DNA of 64,000 nucleotides from Lycium barbarum (Eukaryota > Streptophyta > Magnoliopsida > Solanales > Solanaceae), in the NCBI RefSeq assembly GCF_019175385.1, contig NC_083339.1, positions 111,523,601 to 111,587,600 on the forward strand, given 5' to 3'. The notes beneath the pieces are model-generated. The model had not been told where the DNA came from and did no database searches. It saw only the letters and a program-made list of their open reading frames with translations. The translations under genes were made by a program, and so were the position numbers. Positions 11,452 through 23,783 of the stretch are shown here, one piece after another (within the stretch, counting starts at the first letter, position 1; each line of letters starts with the position of its first letter).

Positions 11452-13310
11452 GAATCGAAATCAAGGAAACCAAGGTGGACTCCAAGTGAACCCACCTGCA
11501 CCAGAAGAGGATGAAGATGAGAATATATTTGCGGAATTCATCAATGAAGCTGATTATACTTCTGTTGTGGTCCCTCCTAGGACTGGAAATGCTACTTTCA
11601 AAAGTGATAGTTCTATCTATTAGCTGCTGAAACTTGAAGGTTATTTCCAAAATTCTTCGGAGGATTGTCCAATCTGACATTTGAAGAACTTTCTGCACGT
11701 GTGTGCTCAACAATTCCAACGTGTTGTTTCTGCTGATACACTTCGGTTACGGGGTCTTTAAATATTCCTTGGCTGGCCAAGCAAGGGAATGGTATGAAAA
11801 GCTTCCCAGGAATTCTATTCACACCTGGAGCGAGTTAGCCAATACATTTTTGAAGAAGTGGTTCCCACCAAGAAAAAAGGCTGAACTTCGAGATAAGATC
11901 TTTGAGTTCAAACAACTTCCGGAGGAACAATTATATTCGGCATGGGGGCGTTTCAAGTACTATCTAGCTCAATCTCCAACTTACGGGTTTCCGGATGCTA
12001 TTCTCACCGAGAAGTTCTACAAGGGGTTAGATACAATGAATCAAATTGTTGTCAATACTGCAGCTGGGGGATGCTTCATGGACAAATCATTTGTTAACAT
12101 CACCAGGTTGCTCGATAAGCTCACCATCCACAATCAAGCTTGGCACTCAAATGATAGTGAAATCTTGTCATATGGTAGTCCCTCTGTTGCCGCGGTGGCC
12201 AAAGAAAATCATGAGCGAGATCATGCTTTTTCTCAATTGCAAACCACCGTGGATTTGCTGTCAAAGAGGCTTGCGGAGAAAAAAGCTAAGTGTGAATGTT
12301 GTTGAAGAGATGCCATCTCATGCTCCCGGAATGTACCAAGTATCGGAGGAAACTTATCTAGAGGGGCAGCCACAACGTGAGGATGCTAATTATATCGATA
12401 ACTCTCAAGGGGGTTATCAAAAGCAATGGATACTCCAACAACAAAGCAATCAATATGGCCGAAATGAATATGGTGGTTCGAACAAGAGGGATTACAACAA
12501 CAACAATTATGGTAATTAGAATTCCAATGCCTATGTTCCACCAAAGAGCCGTTCTTCTAACTCTTAAAATTGGCGAAAGGGTCCTTCCAATGATCAAGGG
12601 ACCTCTCAAATGGAATCTATGTTAGAACAGATATTGGACAACCAAAATAAGAGTGACAAGAAGATGGAAATTTTGACCGAAGTGGTAGGCTCTCACACCA
12701 CTTCGATTCAAAAACTTGAGTCATAAATGCGAGATCTTTCTCGTGAGCAACAACCACCACAAACAGGGGGCCTTCCTAGCGACACAATTCTGAACCCAAG
12801 GGGTAGTGGAGGTGATCACATTGCCTCATGCAAAGCTATTTCTACTAGAAGTGGAAAGATCCTTAATGCGGTGAATCAGAGAGTGGTTGAACCTATAATT
12901 GTCGAGTCGATTGTTGATGAGGTTATTGAGGAAGAAATTGAAGAAGAACTGGAGGCACCAATTGAAATGCCTATTATTGTTGAGAAAGAAAAGGAGGTAC
13001 ACTCTATTGTTCTCGAGGGTGATGAGGTGCCAAGTGTTGAAAAAGCTACCGGGGGTAGCACCCAAAAGAGCAAGGTCACGGGGGCAATTAGACCTTTGAC
13101 TCAAACATATAAATCTCCTCCCCAGTTCCCACAAAGATTGATGAAAAAAACGGAGGATGCCAAGTGCCAACGCTTCTACGACCAATTGAAAGGGTTGTCA
13201 ACGAATATCCCATTTCTTGATGCATTCTAAGAAATGTCGGGATTTGCTAAATACTTGAAAGACTTGTTGACGAACAAAAGACCAATGAAGCATGATAAGG
13301 TGGGAGTAAC
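11452..13310 (+). pseudogene. Athila-like gag polyprotein, broken
   Basis: Translation in pieces gives an acidic N-terminus (EEDEDENIFAEF), LLKLEGYFQNSSED, then the retrotransposon gag core in 11703-12305 (LAGQAREWYEKLP, FLKKWFPPRKKAELRDKIFEF, FYKGLDTMNQ). A shifted Asn/Tyr/Gly-rich stretch follows (12310-12630), then 12727-13230 with AISTRSGKIL, which normally stands just before the protease. Homology fades after about 13310, so protease and the rest of pol are absent. Gag would assemble the particle. Several stops and at least two frameshifts make it non-functional. Confidence 0.82.
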
Positions 13311-13688
13311 TTAAACGGAATTGCATTTGTTTGAATCATTGATGTCAGATGGAATAAATTGCAATGAAGCATCGGTGCATCAACCTTGCCAAATGATTTT
13401 CTATTTATTTCTACCTAGACAATATTAATAAGTAGGCAAATCTACTTTACATATAGCACTAAGTAAACCTTGTTTGGCTAAACAATTCTTTTGTTGTTAA
13501 CCACTAAGGTCAAGTCTAGCATGCTGTATATTTGCATCATCACTTGACGCAAATAGGCACAAATAAATATTCTTACTGAAATTAAAAATAATATCCAGTA
13601 TACTAAAACCAGCATAGGAATAACCAGCAACATATCTCGTATGTGACAAAATACAAACTAGATACATTATGACGCATCATAGAGATAT
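13311..13688. other. Non-coding stretch, no recognisable feature
   Basis: AT-rich sequence between the broken gag and solo LTR-1. I see no ORF, repeat or terminal motif. Confidence 0.4.
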
Positions 13689-13823
13689 TGTCACGACCTA
13701 TTTTGCCTAAGTCGTGCGGGCACTTACCTTCCCACCTCGGTAAGCGAACCCTCAACCCAACAATGAATAAATACATAAATTAGTGAAATTAAGCAACAGA
13801 ATAGAATAAATACGTAAGTCTCA

Positions 13824-13825
<2 letters not shown>

Positions 13826-13867
<42 letters not shown>
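13826..13867. repeat. (TA)n microsatellite in solo LTR-1
   Basis: About 20 uninterrupted TA units. Confidence 0.97.
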
Positions 13868-13868
<1 letters not shown>

Positions 13869-14649
13869 TAGTAGAAAAGTGCGGAATGACGATAAACAGC
13901 CCCAGGGTCTAGTATGAATAACACAAGAGCATCTAAAGGGAAGTAATACAATCTGGAATACTAATACATAAAGTGTCTATGTCTCTGAATAGAATAGGAT
14001 ATAAAGATAGAAAGTCTTCAAGGCAGCGGACGACCATGCTCACTCTGGAAACTCAAAAGGAAGTTGAACGACGATCAGCCACGCGTCACAGAAGTGGATC
14101 CGATCTGATACTCTGCATTCATAAAAGAATGCAGCAAGTGCAGGTTAGTACAAACAACGATACTGGTAGGCATCATCGGCCGACTAAGCATAGCTAACAC
14201 AATTCAGATAATAAAGCAGAAAAGCAATTAAACCAACAAGTATAAGACAATTCAATCAATTCCAAATATTCGCCATCACCTACGTAAAGCATCTAATCCA
14301 AAATGTTCCAAATCTGATATATATGTCCAGTCCAATCCAGTATCACCACACAACACCAAACATCTCAATCAAGTCATAATGCAATGCAATGTAATGGTGA
14401 TATGAATGCAATGCCATGACATGCAAATACGGTGTACACATGTACTTCGGACGAAAATATCAACGTCTCGGTAGCATAACCCCGCGGACTCGTGAAGTCT
14501 AAGTGCCACCCGTCCTGGATCTTTTGCCAACAGACAGACGGGACCTCAGATCTTTGCCCGCGGAGGCTTCTCACTAGCACCACGCTGGGGGACCCGCGGA
14601 GTCCATGCACTAACAACGATTTCGGAACTAACATCAGATATCGGCCATG

Positions 14650-14860
14650 CAATAACGATTCCGGAATTGATCATCGGAAATCAGCCTCTCACATCACTCA
14701 AGTAAAAAAGTTTCATCAAGTATCCATTTCACACAATCAACGATTCCGGGATGAATATCGGATATCGGCCACCTCACATCACTCAAGTAAAAGAGTTTCA
14801 TCAAGTATCAATTTCATTCAAACAACGATTCCGGGATGAACCCCGGATATCGTCCATGCA
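14650..14860. repeat. Tandem repeat of about 90 bp in solo LTR-1
   Basis: The segment with AACGATTCCGGGATGAA, CGGATATCGGCCA and CACATCACTCAAGTAAAA recurs two to three times with small changes. Confidence 0.75.
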
Positions 14861-14931
14861 GTAGTGTATCATGAAAATGAGAGTGCATGAAATGCATGGA
14901 TCAACATCGATAATCATGCTCAATATCACAA

Positions 14932-15170
14932 ATACCAACAATGGGTAAGCCACAATATATCCGAATCACAAATACCAACAGTGGGTATGCCAATAATATA
15001 ACCGAATCACAAGTACCAATAGTGGGTACGCCAACAATATAACCGAATTAAAAGTGCCAACATTTGTATGCCAATAATATAACTGACTCACAAGTACCAG
15101 TAGTGGGTACGCCAACAATATATCCAAGTACAAATACCAACAATAGGTATGCCAACTATATCATAATCAA
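14932..15170. repeat. Tandem repeat of about 41 bp, six degenerate copies
   Basis: Units of the type AATACCAACAATGGGTA followed by GCCAACAATATAACCGAATC repeat six times. The copies are imperfect and there are no unique spacers, so this is not a CRISPR array. Confidence 0.85.
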
Positions 15171-16086
15171 GATGATATTCCAACTATATCATAATCAAGA
15201 TGATAAAATAGAATTCAATATCTACCAATGACTCATGGCATCAAGCCGGCACAATAGAACAATCAAATTACACATAACGGGGTGGCTAGTCCCAACACGC
15301 AACAAGGCCCAACCTAAGGCAATATCCAACCCAACTTCATACCCAAAGGTTCACATGTTGTCTCCAATAATATAATCTAAATATACGCTTTGCTATACGA
15401 AGTCTCACCAAAGGTAAGTCATAACCTACTTGGATGGCCGAACCGCAAAACCAACAACTCACTCTTTTGCCTTGCCTTTCCGCTGAACCTTAGAACCAAG
15501 GTAGTCTAAGCATAATCAAAATATAGATTAGAAATCATGAAGAATGATATTAATATTGCTACAATTCAATTTAAGTCAATACTAGCCCTAGAAATTGGGG
15601 AAACGGGCCTACAAGGACAAAATAGGAAATTCGGAAGCAAAATATCAAATTAAGCACTATGTGATCATAACCCAATCACTAATTGCTGATTTAACTCAAA
15701 GATTGGCCTGATTTCTGATTTCAAGCAAAACCCCCAAATTGGGCATAAACCCTAAGTCTTTGATTCCGAAATTCAACACTAGAAGTGAAAGATATATGAT
15801 TAATAAGCTTAGATTAGTTAAAATCTAACATAAACATCATCAATTTCCTCAAACATGAGCCTAAGGAAAAGTTCATCAAAACCCTCTTTTAACTTCCATC
15901 ACTAAGGGATTACTAAAGGGAAGAGGGAAATCTAGGATGGTTGTGATTAAGGAATAGGCAAGATTTACCTCCAAGAACGTCTCCAAATTATCTCCAAGAA
16001 CTGTCCCCCAAAGCTCTAATTCGAAATGGGAAATAATGAGGGTCTAAGGGCTTATTTAAATCACACTTAATGAAAATACCTGACCC

Positions 16087-16265
16087 GTCACCGCCACGAC
16101 AATAACGGGGCCGCTACAGCGGCGCCACTACAACGGCGCCACTACAGCTCCCTTAAGGCCGCCATGGCGGTCTGACCAACAATATTATGGCTGCCCCAGC
16201 GGCCAACAAATTGCAACAAGGATGCCGCTGGGACGGCACTAGTGCCGCCATAGCGGGCACCAGGT
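16087..16265. repeat. GC-rich near-palindrome cluster (GCCGC...GCGGC) in the U3 of solo LTR-1
   Basis: Repeated words such as CCGCTACAGCGG, GGCGCCACTACA, GCCGCCATGGCGG and GCCGCTGGGACGGC lie within 180 bp, just upstream (minus sense) of the TATA-like box at 16053-16060. Confidence 0.78.
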
Positions 16266-16660
16266 ACCAGAATCCCTTCGATTTTTCTAAGTCTTCAATC
16301 GAAATCCCGGGCCATTCCCGAGGTCATCTGCTCATAAACCATACACACAATCCCATACAAAAATACGCTACGAACGCGCTCGTGGCCTCGGAATTTCTAA
16401 CGGAGGTCTCGTTGACCAAGTCAACCCTTGACGCCTTTGTTCTAATTTCCAACCCAAGTCCCAAAATGCATCCAAGTGCATTGGAAACCGAACCAAATAT
16501 ACACACAAGTCATAAACAACCATCTGGACCTCTCGGAATTGACAAATTTTTGAAAAAAGTTTGTTTACCCAGAAGTCAACTTCGGGTCAAAATGCACAAG
16601 TCAATGCTCATAAAGGGCGGAAATGTCAAAAAGACTATAACGACAAAACGGGTCGTTACA

Positions 16661-18405
16661 CATATCTAAAGCCTTAAGAGCCTTTTGCTCTATTCTAGGA
16701 CATACTGATATTAGTCAACGTTCAACTTTTCACTTATGTTATGCTCGGAGACTAATATTCTCGTAGCAGTTGACATATTGATATCAAAGTATAAAGTACT
16801 TGAGACATCTATGAACATTTTTAGAGCCTAAAATTCATATACACACTAATCCTTACAATAAGTAATTATATCAAAATTTATTTCATATTAGATTTGGAAT
16901 CGAAAGTTCACTATGTTCCCAATCATCATCCAAATTTTAATATTCAATAAATTTAACATAATTAATTATTCAAGGAACACTTGTCTTAAATTGTTTAAAT
17001 TAAAACTAAAAAAATTATTTTATAACGGATGTAGAAAATATTCAACAAGAATAATTGCCTATGATATTAACAATCACACAAGACACGCATGCTTATGCAA
17101 ATATAATGTCACATCAAAGTAAATGAACCTTGAATTACATATAGATACACACATGTATATGTTGAAAATGGCCACAAACTCTGCCAAATGAAAGTTTTGT
17201 CTTTTCCAAAAGTTTTAAATTTCTTAATTCCTTCCACCTTTATTTTGTAATGAACAACTAAGGTGGTTAAGAAAACTACCAGCAACGGAAATAGATGGGA
17301 AATAATTGAGTTTGAGAAGGAAAAAAAACTGGGTTGACACCACAATTCCCATCAGCACAAAAAAAAAATCACTGTTGGAGTTAACCCTTTATCTTAGCAA
17401 AACAAATCTGCACTATGGATAAAAAGAATACTCACTCTTTTCATTTGGTGGGCTAAATAATATGACTTCATTCTTTTCTTTACTTGACTTCATTCTTTTC
17501 TTTACTTACTGATAATGCAATATCATATTGCCATTATTTGTAGCCACAAAACACAATGGCATGCAGGTTTGGGAAAAACAATTAGTGTCATAGACAAAAA
17601 ATTATGTCCACAGACCACACTCCAATTATATTAAGAAGAGACAATCACTGTGTTCACTTTCCGTGCTGGAAAATATTATAGCAATAGCCAACAACTCGGT
17701 AAAATTAGTATGCAAGTCTCAATTATTTAAACTAACAAAATCAGTGACACAATATATGCAACCAAACAACAATAATTATAAAAGTTCAAAGGTTGCTCTC
17801 GTTAAAATCCAAAAAACAAAAATAACATCGTAATTTGCTTCTTTTTCAATAGAGAGAGGACTTAAATTTTCCCATTAATTCATTAGTCCTTCTGAAAATA
17901 CAACCCATAAGAACACACAGTTTTCCAAAGATTCTCCAATATTTGTTTCTCTAGTCGATAGTATAATCATGTGTATAAAAACACGAACTATACCATATAA
18001 AGTCATAGTCTAAGTCGTACCTGAGTTACAGAAAAAATTGCTCCATGAACAACGCAGGAATTTTCCACAAAAGTTCTTTGCCATAAAGAAGAGAGTTTTT
18101 GTCTTGTAGGTGTTAAAGGAAAAGAAGTGTACATTTCTTTTCAATCCTGAAAGGATACAACTGTTCAATAAAATTTCTAACAGTGGTGTCTTTTCACTTT
18201 ATTTATTTAATAATAATATATAACTCATTATATATTTACTTATATGGACATGAATCGGGGTTGACCCACATGGGTGGCCCTAATCCAATTTCCAACAAAA
18301 ACAACTAACTAGGATGATTCTTCTAAGACTTCTTATGTTACTTTATGTTTTGTGAGTGAACATCTTGTGTTGATAGCTAGAAGAAGAAAAAAAGTAAGTT
18401 GTTTA
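16661..18405. other. AT-rich intergenic stretch
   Basis: I see no ORF with recognisable domains. A perfect 22-bp tandem duplication (GACTTCATTCTTTTCTTTAC...) lies at 17464-17485 and 17486-17507. Confidence 0.6.
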
Positions 18406-18673
18406 CTCTCTCTAGTTTAAAACAATTGAAAAGTTAGCCTCTAAAAATTGGTCCAAAATAATTGTAGTCTAACAAGAAGGTATTTTATTCTTGTTTCAAA
18501 TTTACCCTTGACATATTCTTAATTCAATGAACGAATTTAATTCTTGTTATAGTTTCGAAGTCCCTTTTAATTAAGGGTATTTCAGTCAATACACCTCTTA
18601 ATTTTTAGGATTAAGTGAATTCCTTATTCGACGTGCTCAAGTCTAAAATCTCAATTATTTTAGACCAGAGGAG
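18406..18673. mobile_element. Stowaway-like MITE with TA duplication
   Basis: The left end reads CTCTCTCTAGTTTAAAACAA and the right end, reverse complemented, CTCCTCTGGTCTAAAATAAT: imperfect terminal inverted repeats of about 24 bp. TA dinucleotides flank both ends (18404-18405, 18674-18675). A length of 268 bp, AT-rich interior and no coding capacity fit a Stowaway MITE mobilised by mariner transposase in trans. Confidence 0.75.
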
Positions 18674-18675
18674 TA

Positions 18676-19139
18676 TAAGATCTTGGATATTTTTAATGGG
18701 GTCTTTTGCGGAAAATTGTGAGGGCTTGAGCTAAAACTGAAAATATCACACCATATTAAAAATATTTTTGCATTGTTTTAGCCCAACGACTGGCATGAAA
18801 GAAAATGATTAAACGATATGAGTATGAAGATGGATGAGTAATGGTGTAGGGTGCAGATTAGTGCATTTTCCTATCTATGAGCCCATTTGTTACCTTTATC
18901 CGTAGCCTCATAGACGTATATCACAAAAAGAAGCCAGTGGACTTTTGATGGCCATAAATACTCAGTTGATGTTGGTGGCATACAGTTAATCTCCAAATTG
19001 GCATGTGATTGCTAATGGGTTATGTGGAACTTAGTACAAGTGTGAGATTGTTAATTGTGTGAAAACAAAGTCCCAAGTTGTTTTTCGATTAAAATGGATT
19101 CAATTAGAAAAACCAGTTAGAGATTTATTTTTGCAGGAT
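18676..19139. other. Non-coding stretch, no recognisable feature
   Basis: AT-rich sequence between the MITE and the Tat-type LTR. No ORF or repeat seen. Confidence 0.4.
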
Positions 19140-19640
19140 TTGAAGACAAGTGGACGTATCCAACCCCAAGAACTCTTTTTCGAGCCTGGTCCTGAGTAAT
19201 AGTAATCGTAAGTGATATTAAATAAGTAATAAAGACAATGCAAACTGAATCAAGAAGCTGAAAAATAAGAAGTAATTATCTTGTATATATTGCTTTCTCT
19301 GAGAAAAGATGTCTACAAGAGTATGAGAAAGAAAGATGAAGATTCCTTAATTCTATCCTAAGATAAGTTTATATAAGCCAATCCTTAAATTTTCAAACCC
19401 CATTGTACGGGTGATGTGATGTTACTGTAGCCCTAACGTTCATATGCACAGTGGCACTCTGTCCGAGGTTGTTTGATGTGACCCGAGCAGGTGAGAGTGG
19501 AAGCCAGCTGGATGATACCCCCGGACCTCCTAAATACCCAGTCATAGATCTCAACCTCAATGCACCTTTCCATCGATATAGATAGTACCCCACTTTCTGG
19601 GGGCCCCCTTTGCCTGGGCCCAGGGAAGTGGTAGAGTTCA
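19140..19640 (-). mobile_element. Probable 3' LTR of the Tat-type gypsy element (ends uncertain)
   Basis: On the minus strand a good TATA box (GGCTTATATAAA, plus coordinates 19368-19379) lies downstream of a GC-richer segment holding GGTACTATCTATATCG. The position, beyond the antisense ORF and pol remnant of a minus-strand Tat element, fits its 3' LTR. I could not fix the terminal TG/CA or a TSD. Confidence 0.4.
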
Positions 19641-19893
19641 AGAGCCTTATTTTATCTTATATCCGTTGCGGAGTCACCCCTTAATCTTCGTGCATCTGAT
19701 CAGAAGCTTTACTCCCTTTGCACGCTTCTTCCCTTATTAAATGTTATGTCCTTCACGTTAGACGCTACAGCCCACGTGTCTCATCCTTAGCCAAGGTATC
19801 TTCTAGGGTATCGGGTACTGTAATGATGACACGCTTGTCTTCTTTCGAGGTGTGATTGACGCGCACCAAGAGTTTTCCCTTCTCTTCCTTTAC

Positions 19894-19900
19894 TTATATA
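19894..19900 (+). promoter_or_regulatory. Candidate TATA box for the antisense ORF
   Basis: TTATATA on the plus strand lies about 155 bp upstream of the ATG at 20052, within pyrimidine-rich sequence. This would let the extra ORF be transcribed opposite to the element. Inference from position only. Confidence 0.35.
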
Positions 19901-20051
19901 ATCTCTCTATCTCCATTGTTTCATATATTTTCAACCCGCAATACCTTTGCCCTCAATTTTCCAAGGAAAATCATTCGTTGTTTCACTATTTTCTCTCTGC
20001 TCACTTAGTGGTCATTCCTCACTTTGTCCATCTTTGCCAATAATCCTCAAT

Positions 20052-22643
20052 ATGTCTTCTAATTCATCTATCACTGAAGTTACCTCCACAAGGTCTCAAA
20101 CCTCTGGTCATAGTAATTCTGATCTCTCCATTCATCAAGTTTCAATTGGGGGTCGCCGACCACTACTGAGCAAAACATCAAAGAAGAAAGCCCCATCCAT
20201 AAGCGTCATCGATCAACAAGCAAAATCGTTCATCCCCAGAGAGTGGACTAGCGGAAAAGATCTTGCTGTGAGCCTTGTCTCCATCGACCCCAACAATGAC
20301 AGAGAATGGTCGGCGAGACAATTCCACTTCTCGATCCGTAACGGTAGCCTTGGCCAAGTAAAAGAAAACTGCAAATGGAAAGGCATTGAGGTGCTCATAC
20401 CCAGGGAGAGGAAAAACATCACACCCCACAGGTCGGGTTATTCTTTTGTCTATACCTATCCCTTCTCCCTTCGGGTGGGTGACAAGATCGACCAGGTCAT
20501 TCTTGAGTTTTACAAGCGATATGACATATGCCTGGCCCAAGTTGGACCGGCTGTTTGGAGGACCATAGCGTGTCTCTGATATCTCTTTTCCCTAGTAGAA
20601 GAGGATTTCACACTCTCTCACCTCATCCACCTTTATTCCCCGAAAATCTTAAGGGTCGGATTTTTTTATTGGCCTGATGTGGCCAGAATTCTTTTGTCAC
20701 AAGCATCGATGAAGACTCTGATTGGGGATGGATAGAAAGATACGTTATCTTTCTAACTACTGATCTATTCAAGCCACCGGAGGCTCCCATTCCCGAACAA
20801 TGGAAACCACATCGTGAGTTTTAACCTTTCACTTGTACCTTTCTTTACCACCTTGCTTTTTTTCATTCGTTATGTTTTTCACCCGTGGCATGGCGACCGG
20901 GATCAGTGTGGGATCTAGATAGATAGGTCCAAAAGATTTTGGATTCCTCTTCCCCTGCTCTTCGGGTATGGAAAGAGATTTTCACAAAAAATAACTGGAA
21001 AAGGAAAAACCATGGCCTGCCCAAGGGGTCCGCGGTTTGCCCTATGGCGAACGTATCTGATGATCCTGTTATTGCTATACAACAAATTTTGCTTGCCACA
21101 TCCGAGCTTGGTCAGAGTCAAGAAAGTATCCCCGGCTCGAACTAAGACGGTGTCTATCGACCCTACTCCTACTCCTTCAGCAAAAAGAAAAAGGCAGAGT
21201 GCCACTAGTCGGGGCACTCGGGGCTCGTTAGAGACACCGATTTCTCCCCAAGTGTAAATTAATCTAGAGGCCGATACTAGCGAGAGCGAGGCTTATTCCG
21301 CTCAAGAGCTTATCCATAGGGGAAAATCCCTCAAGAAATTTCCAACGAGGCCCTCTATAAGGAGATGAAGCTTGCTCCGATACTTGCCTCTACTTGCCAT
21401 TTTCTTTTTGTTCCTTCTGGCGCTCGGATCAATATTGTGGGCTTGACGTCCGGCTCATCTGTCCCCTTTTCATACCGGGTTGTTCCTACATCAGTTCTGC
21501 AAAGGAGAACTGCCTTTTCTTGCAGCCGAGCTATTGTCGGGGGATCAAACAATCCCTTGGAAGATTCTACAGGAGGCCCCTGCTCCGGCCCGCCACCCCT
21601 CAACCTTTCGGTAAGTCACTATGTTTGTTCCTCAAGAATGCAATCTTTTATCTCTGCCGGTAGGGGTTTCCAACTACCTGAAGCCCTTGACCATAGAAAA
21701 GGAACCGAGAAAAATGAATGTTGTGTCTGTAGATTTTCTTCTTAATGTTGTTCCCATGCGTCCGCGCAGGTATGCGTCTAGCCTTTTTCTTTTTTCTCAA
21801 TCGCACTCCGATTTATAGTGCCCTAACACTTCATTTGTCCCAGGGTTATCTTCTATCGATGGAGGGCCTCCAGCGCAAACTTGCCAAGGAAAGGGAGAAA
21901 TGGGAGGAGTACCACAAGCTACAAGAGCGTTTTTCGGCCCTGGAAGTGAAGCCGGTATCCTTAGAAAAGCTGGAGCAGCGTTGGTTCAGTCGGAACAGTA
22001 CAGAAAAATCCATAGCAAAGAGGCTGCGAAGTTCAATGCTGATCTTACCGAATTGCAGAAAAAATGAGAGGCCCATAAAGAACATTATGCTAACGTCTTA
22101 CAACGGGAGACTGGTTTGACCGAGAAGGCCCGGTTCCTTGAAGCCAATATGCTATCATGCCATTCGGAAGAATCCTGGACCGCTCTTGAAGTGAGGCTTC
22201 AGGCCCAAATGGCCAAGAACAAAGAGCAGGTCGAGGCCAATCAGCTTCTCTCCGACATTAATGCTACCCTTTAGAGCTATGTCGATAGGAACTGATTGGG
22301 CTGTGCTAATGTGGATGCCTGCTTGTTTAAGAAAAAGAAACAGTTTGCCCTAGATAAGTCCCACGCCATATACCGTGCTCTTAGAATCTCCCCTGAGGAA
22401 GCTCGGGGCGAGATGACCAACATTGATGCCAAAATTGCTACGGCATTGTCAGTAAAGGAGGCTACTACAAAAGCTTTGCCCATTCAACCGCCGGATGAGG
22501 ACTCTACCCATACCTCTAAAGGAGATGGGTGGTCTTCAGATGCATGGGAAGAAGAAGAGATTTCAGGGGAAGCTGAGGACCCCACTACCCAAGTCCCTCC
22601 TGGTGGTGGTGTAACCGAGACCGAGAAAGCCCTCCGGAACTAA
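20052..22643 (+). pseudogene. Antisense extra ORF of the Tat element, 'gypsy-type transposase' domain protein
   Basis: From the ATG at 20052 the protein begins MSSNSSITEV. Its N-terminal domain ends in VYTYPFSLRVGDKIDQV...QVGPAVWRTI, the pattern of the Transposase_28 family, which despite its name is a gag-like accessory protein of plant gypsy elements. A TGA at 20577 and a frameshift near 20730 interrupt it (further blocks: DFTLSHLIHLYSPK, FLTTDLFKPP). Possible introns follow. The C-terminal part (21840-22643) is coiled-coil-like (KLAKEREKWEEYHKLQERF) and ends acidic. Function is unknown. It is not intact. Confidence 0.62.
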
Positions 22644-22704
22644 GCCCCCCTCCCCTCCCCAAAGTAGGCCCCTCCGGAACTAAGCCCCCCTCCCCTCCCC
22701 AAAG
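22631..22704. repeat. 40-bp tandem duplication
   Basis: CCTCCGGAACTAAGCCCCCC and the following TCCCCTCCCCAAAG occur twice with a period of 40 bp, spanning the stop codon of the antisense ORF. Confidence 0.95.
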
Positions 22705-23704
22705 CTAGAAGACCTTGCTTCTTCCTTGATCGAAGAATCCATTCCCCCGCTAATACTGCCAACCCTTCATTTTATATGCTCTTGTTGTTCTGAACTTTAT
22801 AATGATGTTTTTCCATGCCCTTTTTTGGACAAAGTTCGTCTGCTTTGTAATAATTTTGCGTTGATCTTTGAATGTTTCCCCTATTTTTTGGGGTCTTGTA
22901 AGCAGTTGTACTCTTTCCTTACATTTGGTTGTGTCTTTAAAGTATTGAATAACAAAGTGTCTCCTGCGAAGGGATATCTATTGCCTTATACTATTATTTT
23001 GTTGATATGTGTTGTGGGTCGAATGTAAAGATTATTCGGCCCTTTGAGGGGGAGCTCTTTGACCATGGGGATCCATCAGCCTAGGATCCCTTCGTTAAAA
23101 TATTTGCTCCATTTTTGTTTTGGATGCACGTGTTTAGTAATTTGTGAGTGCTTTACTTCCTTATATTTCAGAGTTGACATTTTGCACAATCATTTTTCCC
23201 AATCAGGGCGTATTACTTCCAGCCGCGTATTTTATGACCAGGAATTATTCGTCTGATTCATAATAAAGGAGGGGGCCCCATTCTTTGACTCCGATGAGGA
23301 GGACGTCTCGACCTTAACTTATTTTGGCATAAGGTTTAGGTTTCCTTCACACTCAAAGGCCCGTAAGAAGTGTCGTGTGTTCGAGGCGAATGTCTGTGGG
23401 TTTGAGAGGACACGTTCGTATCAACAGGTTTAGAGCATAACATTCGTGGCATGACCCTTTTTTAGTCATAAAGGTAGGGCGTGGAGCCTGAGTTCATTTT
23501 CACAGTGATCTAGAGCAAAGAAAAATCAGTGAATCCTAAGTGACGTGGAAAGAACATCCGGTTATTGATGCGGTGTCCTGGCCGGGCTTTTGCAAAATGT
23601 AATATGTTTTACAGTTGTTGCCTCCTTAAAAATCTTGCCGATAAAAACCCTTCTTTTCGGGGAGAAAAACTCAACCAAGGCAAAAAGTGCAACATGTATT
23701 TTTC
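22705..23704. other. Non-coding part of the Tat element
   Basis: Between the antisense ORF and the LINE-3 insertion I see no coding domain. The minus strand near 23590-23700 has the LTR-element post-pol motifs described above. Confidence 0.45.
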
Positions 23705-23718
23705 GAATCTTGTCTGCT
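23705..23718 (+). repeat. Likely target-site duplication of LINE-3, left copy
   Basis: GAATCTTGTCTGCT matches GATTCTTGTTTGCT at 30981-30994 at 12 of 14 positions. The right copy directly follows the A-tail. Confidence 0.6.
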
Positions 23719-23783
23719 AAAACGCTCTCTTCTCTCTTCTCTCTCCTCCCATGCAAACCCTAGTTTGAAACCCTAACAGTGCT

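Larger units (their letters stand above)
13689..16660 (-). mobile_element. Solo LTR-1 of a large-LTR Ty3/gypsy family
   Basis: On the plus strand it starts TGTCACGACC and ends GGGTCGTTACA, the reverse complement of the ends of solo LTR-2 (43548-46322), so it lies on the minus strand. The interiors are homologous, for example around 14370-14660 against 45120-45330. Flanking pentamers are gatat (13684-13688) and catat (16661-16665), a TSD with one mismatch. Length is about 2.97 kb. No internal domain is present, so it is a solo LTR left by recombination. A TATA-like TTTAAATAAG lies at 16053-16060 (minus) with a GC-rich word cluster upstream of it (16087-16265). Confidence 0.82.
19140..23704 (-). 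mobile_element. Tat-lineage Ty3/gypsy element, left (3') part
   Basis: This segment and 30981-31795 read as one minus-strand element once LINE-3 is removed. Near the LINE-3 junction, minus-strand sequence at 23590-23700 has the run of short T-rich blocks with GAAGGGTTTTTATCGGCAAG and GAGGCAACAAC found downstream of pol in plant LTR elements. An antisense ORF on the plus strand (20052-22643) occupies the region between pol and the 3' LTR, as known for several Tat elements. The element is dead: pol is truncated at 31795 and split. Confidence 0.6.

Noticed and set aside
14932..15170. Regular repeats as a CRISPR array
   Set aside because: The copies are contiguous degenerate tandem repeats without unique spacers, inside a plant solo LTR.
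16187..16669. 160-codon plus-strand ORF in solo LTR-1
   Set aside because: It runs antisense to the LTR, crosses its GC-rich cluster and terminus, and has no recognisable domain.
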